This document shows, piece after piece, positions 34,466 through 46,963 of a DNA stretch of 64,000 nt. The stretch is taken from assembly GCA_003049465.1 (NCBI GenBank), contig PYSS01000032.1, positions 124,001 through 188,000 of the forward strand, read 5' to 3'. A program made the translations under genes and the position numbers. The stretch is from Magnaporthiopsis rhizophila (taxonomy: Eukaryota; Ascomycota; Sordariomycetes; Magnaporthales; Magnaporthaceae). The notes under the pieces were generated by a model. It saw nothing but the letters and a program-made list of their open reading frames with translations. It did not search any database and was not told the DNA's origin. The stretch's first letter is position 1; every line of letters begins with the position of its first letter.

Positions 34466-37163
34466 ATGGCAATCCAAAAGAAACACGGCAAAGGCCGTCT
34501 TGACAAGTGGTACAAGCTCGCCAAGGAGAAAGGCTATCGAGCCCGTGCCGCCTTCAAATTGATCCAGTTGAACAAGAAATATGGCTTCCTCGAAAAGAGC
34601 AAGGTCCTGCTGGACCTCTGTGCGGCCCCCGGCTCTTGGTGTCAGGTGGCTGCCGGGACCATGCCCGTAGGCAGCCTCATCATTGGAGTCGATCTATCTC
34701 CAATCAAGCCGATCCCCAAGGTCATCACCTTCCAGAGCGACATCACGACCGAAAAGTGCAGGGCGACAATCAAGCAGCATCTCAAGGGCTGGAAGGTGGA
34801 CACGGTGCTTCATGATGGAGCCCCAAACGTCGGTACTGCCTGGGTGCAGGATTCGTTCAACCAGGCCGAATTGACTCTGCAATCCATGAAGCTGGCCACC
34901 GAATTCCTCGTCGAGGGCGGCACTTTTGTCACCAAGGTCTTCCGGTCCAAGGATTACAACTCCCTGCTGTGGATCTTCAACCAGCTGTTCACCAAGGTCG
35001 AAGCCACCAAGCCCCCCTCGTCTCGAAACGTCTCGGCCGAAATCTTCGTCGTGTGCAAGGGGTTCAAGGCGCCCAAGCGGATCGACCCTAAGTTCCTGGA
35101 CCCTCGCGCCGTCTTTGAGGAGCTGGCAGACCCCACACCAAACAATGAGGCCAAGGTTTACAAGCCCGAAGTCAAGAAGAGGAAGCGAGAAGGTTACGAG
35201 GAGGGCGACTATACCCAATACAAGGAGATTTCCGCCAGTCAGTTCATCCAGACCACCGATCCCATCGAGATTCTGGGCCAATACAACCGTCTCAGCTTTG
35301 TACAACCACCCAACGGCGACGTGGCCCTTGCCGCGCTGGATAAGCTGCCAGAGACAACCCAGGAGATTCGCATATGCTGCGAGGACCTGAAGGTGCTGGG
35401 AAGGAAGGAATTCAAAATGCTCCTCAAGTGGCGTCTAGCTGTCAGGGAAATCTTTGGGTTCCCCACAAAGAAGTCGGCCAAGAAGGAGGCCGCCGCTGCC
35501 GCTGCTGAAGAGATCGCAGAGGTCGAGTCGATGGATGAGGAGATGAAGATCCAGGAGGACCTCCAGGCTCTGAAGGATAAGGCGGCCTCTAAAAAGAAAC
35601 GGGAGCGTCGGAGGGATAACGAGCGCAAACAAAGGGAGATTGTCCGCATGCAGATGCACATGGTTGCCCCCATGGACATCGGTCTGGACCAAGCCGGGCC
35701 AGCTGGAGAGGGGGCCATGTTTGCGCTGAAGGCTGTGGAGAAACGGGAGGGCGCCATGCGCAGGCTGACAAAGGGCAAGATGGTGGTCGTCAACGAGGAG
35801 GAGGCCAAGAAGGACCGCGACAGCGGCATTGGCTCTTCAGGGGAAACCGACGAAGAGTCCGACGATGCTGAGGATCGACTGGAGACGGAGCTCGACGGAA
35901 TGTACGACCAGTTCAAGGAGCGCAAGGCAGCAGCCGATGCCAAGTACCGGGCCAAGAAGGCTCGGCAGGAGCATGACGACGAAGGGTGGGATGGAGTGTC
36001 GGACAACGGCAAAGAAGAGGAAATCAGTAGCGACAGCGAGCTCGAGGAGGAGAGCAGTGACGATTCAGACGACGAGGGTGAGGCGCCGGCCAAGAAGTCA
36101 TTGCTGACTGATCTCGACATCGCATCCTCTGATGCCTCTGGGCTTTCCAAACGAGCAAGAGCATTTTTCAACCAGGACATATTCAAGGATCTGGAGGGGG
36201 TCCTTGATGAGCCCACAGAAACGGATGCAGATATGGCCGAGGCGGAGGATGACTCGGACATCGAGATGGAGGAAGCACCAAGCAAACCTCAAGCCAAGCA
36301 GGCACCTGCCAAGAAAACGGCCGATAAATCCACCAAAAAGAAGGCCGCCCAAGCGTTTGAGTCTGATTCGGACGACAGTGACGACGATGGTTTCGAGGTC
36401 GTGAAGAGCGGCTTTGAGGACGACTGGGAGGATGAGGACAAACGGACGAAGGACGGGAAGCTTGGTAAGACGCCCTCATGGACATTCCCGCGGAAGCCGC
36501 CACTAACAAACAACTTCTCTCAGACATCGATATCATTACGGCAGAAGCGATGACTCTCGCCCATCAACTCGCCACGGGAGAGAAGACGTCTTACGATGTT
36601 ATCGACGATGGCTTCAACAAGCATGCTTTCAAAGACAGAGATGGCCTGCCAGACTGGTTCCTGGACGATGAAGCACAGCACGACAGAGCCCAGAAGCCGA
36701 TTACAAAAGGTGAGAGCTCGCTGGAAATCCCACGCACAAGCCGAGCCATGTGACTCCACGTACTGACTCCGTTCCGTACATCACAGCTGCCGCTGCCGCG
36801 ATCAAGGAGAAGTTGAGGGCATTCAACGCCAGACCCATCAAGAAGGTCCGTGAGGCCAAGGGTCGGAAGAAGATGAAGGCGGCACAGCGTCTAGAGAAAC
36901 TGAAGAAGAAGTCGGATCTCCTGGTGCATGAGGAGGGCATGACGGAGAAAGAGAAGGCCGAGAGCATAGCGAAGCTGCTCAGGAAGGCGACCAAGAAGAA
37001 GCCAAAGCAGTCGGTCAAGGTTGTCGTGGCCAAGGGCTCGAACAGGGGTATCAAGGGGCGTCCGTCAGGAGTCAAGGGCCGATACAAGATCGTGGACCCC
37101 AGGATGAAGAAGGAGATGCGGGCACTAAAAAGAAAAGCACAGAAAGCAAAGAAAGGCAGGTAG
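34466..37163 (+). CDS. SPB1: Spb1, 2'-O-ribose rRNA methyltransferase (FtsJ/RrmJ family)
   Basis: Three exons: 34466-36464, 36524-36709 and 36787-37163, giving 853 residues, close to the yeast protein. The N-terminal FtsJ domain has the K-D-K-E tetrad in RARAAFKL, VLHDGAPNVG, FVTKVFRSKDY and SAEIFVV, and the SAM loop LDLCAAPGSW. A DUF3381 region follows, then acidic and coiled segments, and the basic Spb1 C-terminal domain ending in KAKKGR. Spb1 methylates the 25S rRNA A-loop guanosine and is needed for 60S subunit maturation in the nucleolus. The final stop is TAG with no extension. It is divergent to CDT2. Confidence 0.96.
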
Positions 37164-37329
37164 ACGAGGGGTGGAAGCCATGGGTTGCTTGTTGTTTACA
37201 GTCCTGCGACGCGCAATACCCAACTGCATATAAGGCATATGCGGATGTAACGAACCCACGTTCATGCCCGCCCCGTTGAGGATGGAAGACCCCGGCCACA
37301 TTTGCACACATCATGGGCACCATTTTCTA

Positions 37330-38706
37330 TTACGCCTTGCCATGTCCCTGCTGGCCGAGATGGACCGACCTTACAAAGGAGGACATTGGGTATAGTGGCC
37401 CACTAAACTCCATGTCATACCTGAACAGGTCAAGGGTAGAAGAGGGAAGTTGCATCACGTCAGTGGGGAGTACTGCAAGGGAAGTCAGGAAAGAGAGTAG
37501 GAGACACTCAGCCGGCAACTGACCAGTAATTAACAGCAACACATATTCCCTCCTCGCCGCAAGACTGCGAAACTTTGTGATACCTAAAACAAAAAGGGGC
37601 ACTTAGTCTCCTTCAGCCAACAAGTTTTGAGTTGTCCTGTTGTGTTACGCAAAAGACACAGAGAGGCCATGGCTCACCACATGCTAGGGAGATACAGCAT
37701 GTCCCCAGGCTCTAGGGTGACCCTGACAGGACACGCGAGCGGCGAGTACCGCGTGGCGTTCTCCTCCGGTACATCAGGGTCCCAGAGGGAAAAGGGTACG
37801 GGCGTCGTGTCGGCGGCGTCCAGCCGCAGCTCGAGGCCACCGCCACCCTCGGGCTGCTGCTGCTGCCGCCTCGCATACGTGGCAGGCGCGAGGCGCTGCT
37901 CGTTCACGCAGGGGTGGCACAGGGACGGCAGCAGAACAAAATGCTTGCGGCCCAGGACCTGGACGTAGATGTTTTCGTAGTTGTCCTTGTGCAGCGCCGT
38001 GACGGAGCGCGAGTTGCCGATCCACAGGTTGATGGCCTCGGGCTCCCGCCGCAGCGCGATGCGGGCGAAGGGGATGTCGCGCTGCACGTGGCCGAACAGG
38101 GTCGAATATTCGTTTCTGAGGTTGTCGTTTTCTGTCACGGGCTCGTCGGTTAGTTCGGCAGCGAAAGGAGAAATCAGGAGATACGCACGTGTCTGAGCAT
38201 AACGTATTTCGCCACCATGGACCGGGCCCGAGCAGGAGGGAGGTTCTGTCTCCTGACGGACGATAAAGTCTAGAAACTCCGAGAAGACTTGGTCTTCCTC
38301 CCACGGCTTCGCAAAGACCACGCTGCCGTCTTGGAGTCTGTTTGGGGCATCCGCATTGCTATTCGGACCGACCACGAAGAACCATATTTTTTTTTCTTGG
38401 TTAGGCCCCAAAGAGAGACACGGACAGCTCGTTTTCCGGGTAGTATCCCACCAACCCTTTCGGCGTCACGGCGACGTTTACCGTCTCGCCGGCCAGTGCA
38501 TCCTTGAGGAACGAGACGCTCCACTGCTTTGCCGCGGGCCAGTTGCTGGCGCCTTTCCTGACGACAAATGGTGCATTCCTGGAGACGTAGCGCATGAACT
38601 CGAGCGGGCTGGGCTCCTCGTCGAGCTCATCCACGGCCGAGCTGTTCAGCTCGTTGTAGGCCGTGATGAGCTCCTCAATGGGATCGACGGTGGGATGATT
38701 GGCCAT
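37330..38706 (-). CDS. JmjC-domain protein, JMJD7-like lysyl hydroxylase
   Basis: Five exons: 38706-38456, 38358-38189, 38131-37678, 37583-37524 and 37420-37330, giving 341 residues. The double-stranded beta-helix has the iron site HKD in VTALHKDNYENIY and the distal His in WYHKVSQS, which lies in the 60-base exon 4. GDMLYLPSMW precedes it. Fe(II)- and 2-oxoglutarate-dependent JMJD7 hydroxylates a lysine of Drg GTPases; the fungal target is unknown. The last exon restores YDMEFSGPLYPMSSFVR, the expected C-terminus of the family. The ATG at 38706 starts MANHPTVDPIEEL. Intron 1 has a less usual GTTGGT donor. Confidence 0.88.
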
Positions 38707-40760
38707 GGCACGCTGTTGGGGGTAGTGACGTGATCGACGCAATCCTTGCAGGACAGCATCTGACGTCTAGGGGTCGAGGAACTTTCAACGTTCAGAGTGG
38801 GATTTCCTATTGGAGACTGCACTTTCTGCCACCGCCCAATTATCAGCAGCCAGTCTCCAGATTCATATCGGGCCCCTCGCTGCCTACAAGTTCCTCTCGT
38901 GGCTTGTGCCGCTACCCAAATCACAAAGCTGCACTTCTTCAAAAATACAGTTGCGTTGGAACCGAATCAAAAAGTTCTGCACTTTTCATGCGATTCCCCC
39001 GCTCCCCCGCCGAAAACCAACATCGAAAGAAGGAAAAGCTCCCCCACCTTTACTGGGAAGATTTCTCCACAGGCGCCCCATGCGCTGTCCAGGAATGCGT
39101 GTTCATTTTCGGCAGTGCAACCTCGCAGATGCGGAACCTGGCATCGCTTCAATCCGCTCAAGGACTTCGCCACTCTCCGCCCGGCGGCGGCGCGACGCCC
39201 AAGCAAAACTTTTGCAACTTGGACCAACACACCCTGTTGGTCGTCTTCCATCTTTCCCATATACACCTTCCTCTTGTTTCTTATACATGCTTTTATCTTC
39301 CCTTCTTTTTTTCCGCATTTATTCCTTGACCAATGCACTTGTGCACCTACCTAGTTCATGCAGGGTTCGGGCGATTTGGGCAATCTACCTCTGTGTTACC
39401 CGCCCAACGCCCAGACCATTCGGACACGCCACTCAGTTGGGGTTCAGTTTGGCTGCGTCCACTGGCACCCACCGTCGGCTCATGTTTCAGAGGGGCGCGC
39501 TTGACTCTGGCAGGCATGAAAATCGTTCGGTCGATCAGGTCGGCACATGCCAGGGCCCAAATGGCCACGCCACGCATTTATCACCATCATGGCGACAGAC
39601 TCTGGGCGCTCTCGTGCGATTGATTGATCCAATATGCATACATATGCGTTTGCTAGGTCCCGGCCTGCTGCTCGAGTTTCTCCCCCTTTCTCAGCCTCAG
39701 CCATCTTTGCGTTTTGGGTGGAGCAACCAACACCATTCTCGGCACTCTCGGCGTCAGTGCTGTCGTCTGCGACTGCCCCTTTCAGCTGCTAATGACGTTA
39801 GCTTCCTCCCTTGTCTCAGCTTCAGCCCCTTGCCAAGTGCCCCAAGCTCCTTCCGGGGCTCAATTCGGCCCCTGACCCACCCACCACCTGCTGCTTCGGC
39901 TTTCCCATACTGCAGGAAGGGGAAATCCAACATTTCCCATCCATTTCCCTCGTCCCTGTGTCCCGCCTTGTGTGACGACCTGGAAAACCCGGACAACCAT
40001 CGGATCGCGTCCATCAACCACCACAAACCCCCTCGGTCACAACCACCACTCACAAATATCATTTGATTGAGCCATATAAACTTCTGCTACCGGTCATCGT
40101 CGTCTTGCTGCCTCCCAATTCGACGACCCCGGACTGGATTTGCTGTTCAATTGCTCTAGTGCCAAATCCTGCCCCGCGACCCGCGGTCTCCGACCAGGAG
40201 GTGCGACAGACAGTGACCGCAAACGACATAAAGCCCTTCTGATCGCATCTCGACCGGAAGAGTTTGCCCGCCGTCCAGATGCGCACCGAGACCGAGGCCA
40301 GGCGCCACCTATTTCGCCCAGACTTTTTCGGTAACCAGTGAGGTGCTCCCTTCGTCACGGCTAGCGTTGTCTAGTGGCTGCTGGGCTGCGCCCAGCGACG
40401 ATCTGCGCAACTCCAGAATTCTCTCGAGGTGCATTGGCGGTCGACTAGTCGCCCCGAACAGGACATAAGCGGCGGAGCGCCCATTTCAGAAGCAAGGGAG
40501 GCTTTACATGTCCTGGGAGAGCCAACCGAAGTACCCGGCCGCGACTCGGTTCCGCAAAGTCCGTGTCCACGAATATACATACACCCCCGCCTTGTAGCCC
40601 GTGGCGAACCCCTTCCGTCGCTTTTTGCACCAACACCAGTAATAAAAGCAACAGTGCTTCTCAGCAACTACATAGTAGAACGTAAGATGCCCCACTAATA
40701 GCACGACTACGACCGAACCTCCCTGCGCCCTCGGCATAGCATGCGGCCGCGCTCGCTCCG
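38707..40760. other. Intergenic region of 2 kb
   Basis: Divergent promoter region of the JMJD7-like and SCAP genes. A 418-codon open frame on the plus strand (38810-40066) begins without ATG and has no protein-like composition. Nothing else is supported. Confidence 0.5.
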
Positions 40761-43700
40761 ATGCTCTGGTATCTCCTCTTTCCATTACGGGGGTACGTGC
40801 CTGGGATTTCTTACCGGATCGACGTGTGGTGTCCACGGGGGCTCGTTGTGTTGACCGTCTTCCCTACCTATCCAGGACCACCGAAGCCCCCAACCTTGCG
40901 CCGGACCATCCTCTCCGCAACTGGCCGGCTCGATACGGCCGCTATGTTGCGCGACATGTCCACACGGTCCTCCTGCTAGCCGTTGCCGTTGCGGGCGTCC
41001 TCGTGTATCCGTTCCCGTTCCTCTACAGCACCGACTTCACAAATAGCGCCTCCAACCTTCCGCATCATGTCTGGACCGATGCGCAACCGCTGAGCGCCCG
41101 TGCCGGACAGGAGCCCGACGTCATAATGCGGACCGTCTGGGTCCATGGCAGCTACATGAGGGCCCTTGACCGGGATGTGCTTCTCGGCGCATTGCAGATA
41201 CAGAACGAACTTCTGGGCTCAACCAAGGACTTCAACCCCCGGCGTCCTGTTCCTCTAGCTGCCATAACTTGCCTGCCCAATGGTGATCTGACCCAGCAGG
41301 AACGCGACACCTTTCACGTCATCAACGGGAGGACCAATATGTCGTGGTTCTACCATTCTCCGCTCCAGTACTGGTCCGGAGACGCGCAAAAGATCATCAA
41401 CGATAAGGACATTATCGGGACGGTCAATGCCCGCAAGACGCAGTCGACCTCGGTGAACGTCACGTTGCGCCACTCCATCGTCTTCAGCGGCAAGCGATTC
41501 GAAGACCGCAGCCTTGTCGCAGCAGACGCTCTGGTCATCACCCTCATCCACCTCCGAGACTCCCCCGTCGGGCGGCAGTGGGAGCGCAAGACGGCCACTC
41601 TGGCTGCCCGCATGGCAGACAGGTGGACCGCATACCCCGGCGACGGCCGAAGCATGCCCAGCCAGCTCTATGAATTCCAGTTCCGCCCCATGTCGTTCTG
41701 GGACCTCACCATGCTCAGCCTGGCGTACTTCCTCACCTTCATGTACTTCCTCCACAGCCTTTCGAAGCTGCGAGCAGTCAAGTCCAAAGCCGGTCTGATC
41801 ATCACACTCGTCGTCCAAATCATAGCGTCCATCATCTCCAGCTTCACCGTCTGCGCCGTCTTTAGGATTGACCTTTCCAGGATCCCCCAGGCCTGCTTCC
41901 CGCTGGTGGTCTGGTCCATGAGCCTGGAGAACATGTTCCGGCTCATCAACGCCGTCATCGTGACGCCCTCGGAGGATAGCACAAGCAGCAGGATAGGGCA
42001 CGCTTTTGGGGAAACATTTCTTGTTTCCTTCACCAGCGTCCTGCAGTATCTTTTGATCATCCTGGGCTTGTCTCGCGTGGTGCTTCCGGGCGTTTCCGCC
42101 TTCTGCACGTTCGCCGCCATTGCCACGCTGTTTGACTTTTTCTATCTGTCGACATTCTTCCTCTCGGTGTTGAGTGTCGAGGTGCGGCGGACCGAGCTTA
42201 GCGAGGCGCTCGCAAAGTCTTCTTCGAGGCACAACCGATCGTTTTATTCCCAAACACCATATCGAAAGTCATGGACCGAGGCGCTACTCCAAGGGAAGAT
42301 CGCCCTCTCGACGCGGATCGCTGGCCTGATAGTAACGCTGGGATTCGTCCTGATTGCTCAATGGCACTTCTCCCAAAGCGATACCCTCTTGCACACCCTC
42401 GCCGAGATGTTCAGGGGTAAGGCCAAGACCGAGGCAGCGCCACTGTTGATCGACATTCACCAGGCGAGGGGCCCGACGTCGTGGCTTCGACTCCAAGACC
42501 ACGAAACTGCGCGCGAGGTCATACACGTGGTGAAGCCCTGGGCACACAGCTATGTCGCCCGCGTGTACGACCCCCTGGTCTTCGTCATGAAAGGCTCAAA
42601 CCGCACACCGCCAGCAAAGGAGCGCACCCTTCCACCCGCGGTCTATGACTTTGTGCATCACCAGACCGTGCCTCTCGTCATAGCCATAATAGTCGCCGTG
42701 TCGCTGGTGCGGCTTTTGATGAACTACCTCCTGTGGGACGAGATCGCCGGTGAGGACGAGCAGTTGATATCTATCAAAACGGTCAACTCCGGGCACACCT
42801 TGGACGTTGCTCTGATGGCGGCGACGCCAGACGGCCACGTCGTTTCGGCAGGTCTGGATCGCATGATCTGGGTCTGGAACGTTCGTTTCTTGGGGACAAA
42901 CTACGTTCTTACAAGCCCGGACTTGCCCGGGAGAGATCCTTTCCCGGTGTTGGCGATGGCTATCGACGACAGCTCTGAATGGTTGGTTCTGTTATCATCA
43001 TCAAAGATCTGGATCTGGGGTCTCAAGACGCGTAAATGGCGGCCGGCGGTTGACGTCGATCTTGGTGGCCACAAGGCCGAGGCTTTGTTTTTCAGCACCA
43101 GAAAGAGCAAAGGGGCCCCGACGTCTATTGTGGTGATTCGTAGGAACGGCACAATGGTGGGGATCTGGCCCGATCTTGACCGGTCTCGGGAGTACGTCGT
43201 CTGCAAGAGCCCCTTGAGCTGTGCGGTGCCTCTTGCAGAAAGAGGTGAGTTGTCGTCCGCACCATCCGCAGCACTGCTGGTTTCAAGTACGGTCTTTTTT
43301 TGTTTGGAATGCTGACACAACCTTGCAGCCGGTTTGAGCCAGGCCACCTCCTTCTTGACACTCTCCACGCGCGGTTGCATTCACAAAGGCACGTTGTCCG
43401 TTGGAGACGTGTGGTCGACTGAAGAAGTTCGGTTACCGCCAGACGAGAGCGACGTCCACGCCCTGCTCGCAGTACCGGATTATTCGTCATATCTGGTAGT
43501 GCGGACGTCATCGGTGGACTTGGTAGACTTCCACTCGTCCAGCATCATCTACACCTTCAGGACCGAAGCCATCCAGCCAAGAACCCTGAGCTTCTGTCAC
43601 TCGCATCCTCGCAAAACCCAGACCGGCGCTAAGGGCCTCAGCTCGTTCACATTGGCCTACGTCAAGGCTGGCGGGGGCGAGTGCGTGATACAGACCTACC

Positions 43701-44287
43701 TGCCCTCGGCCGAGGGCGAAGCGATAAGCTTCCGAGACGACGAGCTCAGCTCAACTCGTGGGTGCTCGTGGCAGGACGCCAGCGAGATCCGACGGACCGT
43801 TGAAAACCCGGGGCTGTGGGCGACTCTGCCAAGCGGATGTGTCATCGGGATTCGGCAGAAACCACCGAAACGGCAACCTCCCGCAGAACCGCCTCAGCCG
43901 CCAACTCCGAGCACAGTGCGCCGACGACGGACAACGCCGCCCCTCCGGCCAAGCGACCCTAGCGACCGCGGCGACGACCTGTACGAGGTGTGGACCATGA
44001 CGCAGCTTGAGAAGAAGGGTGACTATGCCACCCGGCCGTTGGTTTCAGATGACCAGTACGACGCGCAGCCTCGGAACCACCTCATGATCTCAGAACCAGG
44101 ACCCATCGTCAAGGTTGGTCGAGGCAGCATTGCTGCGGCATTTGGAAATACCATCCGGATCATCACGATCGGTCACGAGAGCTTTTCGGGTTGCCTCCAA
44201 GACGAGGATAGTCTCAATCGCAGGAGGAGAGCCGGAGGCTCTATGAGAAATAAGGCACCCGGGCACTCCCACACGAAGATGGCTTAA
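40761..44287 (+). CDS. SCAP: SREBP cleavage-activating protein (SCAP) homologue
   Basis: Three exons: 40761-40792, 40876-43244 and 43329-44287, giving 1119 residues. The 32-base first exon encodes MLWYLLFPLR, which joins to GTTEAPNLAPDHPLRNW, the usual fungal start; the main frame itself has no ATG at its head. A first membrane helix lies at about 34-55, a lumenal loop follows, and the sterol-sensing domain of five helices spans about 283-450 (MSFWDLTMLSLAYFLTF to FFLSVLSVEV). Two more helices and a C-terminal WD40 region with ALMAATPDGHVVSAGLDRMIWVWNV follow. SCAP carries SREBP from ER to Golgi when sterols or oxygen are low, so this gene governs sterol and hypoxia response. Confidence 0.93.
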
Positions 44288-46929
44288 AGACATCAGGGGT
44301 TTGATTTTTTTTTTTTTTTTCCCGAGTACCCCATACGCATGCCTCTTGGACAGATACCTCAGTGCCACAAAAGTGTGGACGGCGAAACGGGCGTTGTCGT
44401 TTTTATTTCCCTATTATTTTTTTGCGGGAAGGGGTTTCCGGATGATATCGTTTTGGTCGGCGAGCGGATTTTATAGAGCGTTTAGATACCAGCGTCTGTT
44501 GATGCATCGCATTGATGTATTGTTCACTGTTACCTCTTTTGTATTTCTTCGGACGTCTGTAGATCGGGCAAGACGCAGCTTCTGGGCATGCTACTCTCAT
44601 TGAATACCCTGGAATAGGAATCACTAGGTATCTCTCTTGGCCGGCTTACGCCTGCATTCTGGGAAACCCCTTTTGTCCTCGGTCGTCTGGTATTTGGGAT
44701 GCATCCTCGTGTCGAGGGCAAAGGAGGAAGCCGGTGGAACCTGCTGTGACATTCCCTTGGACCCGCAACATAAAGGGCCGTTTCACAGCAGGAGGCCTGC
44801 CTATCTCTATTTGTGCCGTGTCCGCACTTCTGAAATGCGATAGAAGGGGCACGAGGGGGAGACGATCGAGGGACGACCATTGGGCAGGGTCCCATCTCGT
44901 GCTGCATACGACACCATCACCCAACCTTCTCGCTGGGGCATTAGGAAGGAAGGAAAGTGGCGACTGCGCAAGCCACACAGTCAGTTGTCGCGACTCGAAC
45001 AGCACGGGCTTCCAATTCATCATCGGCGGGTACCGGCCGATAGGGCTGCATGGGGTTACTGCCTGCTGCCTGGACGCTATAACAAACGTCGAATATTAAA
45101 TGTTTGCCGCCGGAGGGGAATCCGGAAGGAGGAGGCCTGTGGTATTTTAGTGTGTCACCACCAGGCCTCGACAAACAGTACGCGAAGGGTTTGAAATCCC
45201 CGCCCGTTCCGATTGCGCGCACCTGCGCGAGACACGGCTCCTTTCCGCATCAGCAAATCTCTGCGCCACTCACTCGGCATTTGTTTGCAGCCAGAGGGAG
45301 GAAAAAAATAAAAAAATAAAAAAAAAAAATGACGATATGAGGGAAAAAGGAAGACCGGAGAAAGAGCCAGCGGGATACCAAACAAGGCTTGGTCGGGTGG
45401 GAACCGGGCCGCGTAGGAGGCGGCCAAGTGCGGTCATGATGAGAGGGCAGAGGCGTCAGTTTGAAATTATACCCGCCCCGGGTCATCCAAGATGATGGAC
45501 AAGCAAGAGTTGGTATGTCAGCCGAGCCCAGTGATGTGTTGGCACCAATCGAGGAGCTGGCTAGCTGTCCGAACTATCAAAAATAGAATTAGGGTGGCTG
45601 GGAGACTTGGGGCTCGGCTTTGGCTTCCATTTTCAACTTGCTTTCTCCGGCGTGGTCTCGAGGGCAATGCGAGACGCTGAGAAACGTGCTGCGCAACATT
45701 ACGCAGCATGGAGATGGATCCGTCCCTCGAGCGGGTTTAGGGCATATTTCTTGAGATGATTGTGATGCTGCACAACATGGACGGCTCTTTCTCCGAATCA
45801 CGGCATCCATATTTGCTGGCTGCCCGCATGTCTTAGACAGCTGAAAAGACTGTTCGAGCAACAGTGGCTTTCAGCCTAGAACCTGCTATCGAAGGTCGGG
45901 TGCCATTGAGCTGAGGTGGTGAAGCTCTGCACAGCGCAGCTGGCCTAGCGACGTCATGTGTGAAAGCACAAGCCGGAAAAAAAAAAAAATGAATAAGACC
46001 AGACGGACCTCGACTTGTGAATGAACTGATCCCAGTCCGTCAACTCGATTGTGAGCACCTGCCCCGGCTGGTGAGCGCGGGCTGGGTCCTTGCCTCGATG
46101 GGTCCTGGTCCACCAGCGCTGAACTTGCTTCTGCTTGGGGCTGGTCGTTTATTAGGTCCAATTTCCAGCACCCCTGGCGGGCGGACAAAAGATGGAGATT
46201 GAGCTCCGATGGGGACGGCACGAGCAGGCCTAGCGAAGCCAGCAGCTGGCCAGCCATTGATCGAACTATGCAACCTGGCCGGCGCGGGCGCGTGCGGGTG
46301 GCTGGGTCTCAGACATTCAATTGATCAAGCCGATCTGCTCTGCTGCTGCTGCCGCCACGCCCCTCCCACCAACCTGCAGACACTTTTGAGACCTCGGCAC
46401 TACGTACGCGCTGCCTGCACCGCACCGCACCACCCACCGCCCAATTGACGAATCACATACCTTCGCCCGCCCATCTGCCGCCAATTGGATCATATCCCCG
46501 ACTCTGCCGCAGCCCGGACGGAGGCCATCTTCTTGCTGACCCCATCCCTGGACGTGGACGCCGGCGGCGGCGACGGAGCTCGTTGCTGGCAAGGCGCGCG
46601 CGCGTCTGACAGGACGGGTCAGGTCAGGCCAGACCAACTCAGGAGGCCACGGCCAGGCCGTCACATTGAGGGCCGCGGCCAGTGGGTAGCAGTCAACCCG
46701 ACAACGCCTGGGTTCCCGAGTTCCCGTCGTGACGTTCGAGAGAGATGGCTGCCTGAAGCCAGGAAGACGGTCCGATCGAGACGACTGGCCAAGTCACCTT
46801 GCAGAATCCACACAGGTCGGCTGCAGCCCTTCAACGGCCTTCCATTCGCTCACTTGGCTGCACTGTTGAGCCTTTGGCGCACTCACCCAAAGTACCCAGC
46901 CTTTTTTTTTGCTTATGTCTTCCCTGTTC

Positions 46930-46963
<34 letters not shown>

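Noticed and set aside
38810..40066. 418-codon open frame on the plus strand
   Set aside because: It opens without an ATG, lies in the divergent promoter region, and has Pro/Ser/Arg-rich composition with no family resemblance.
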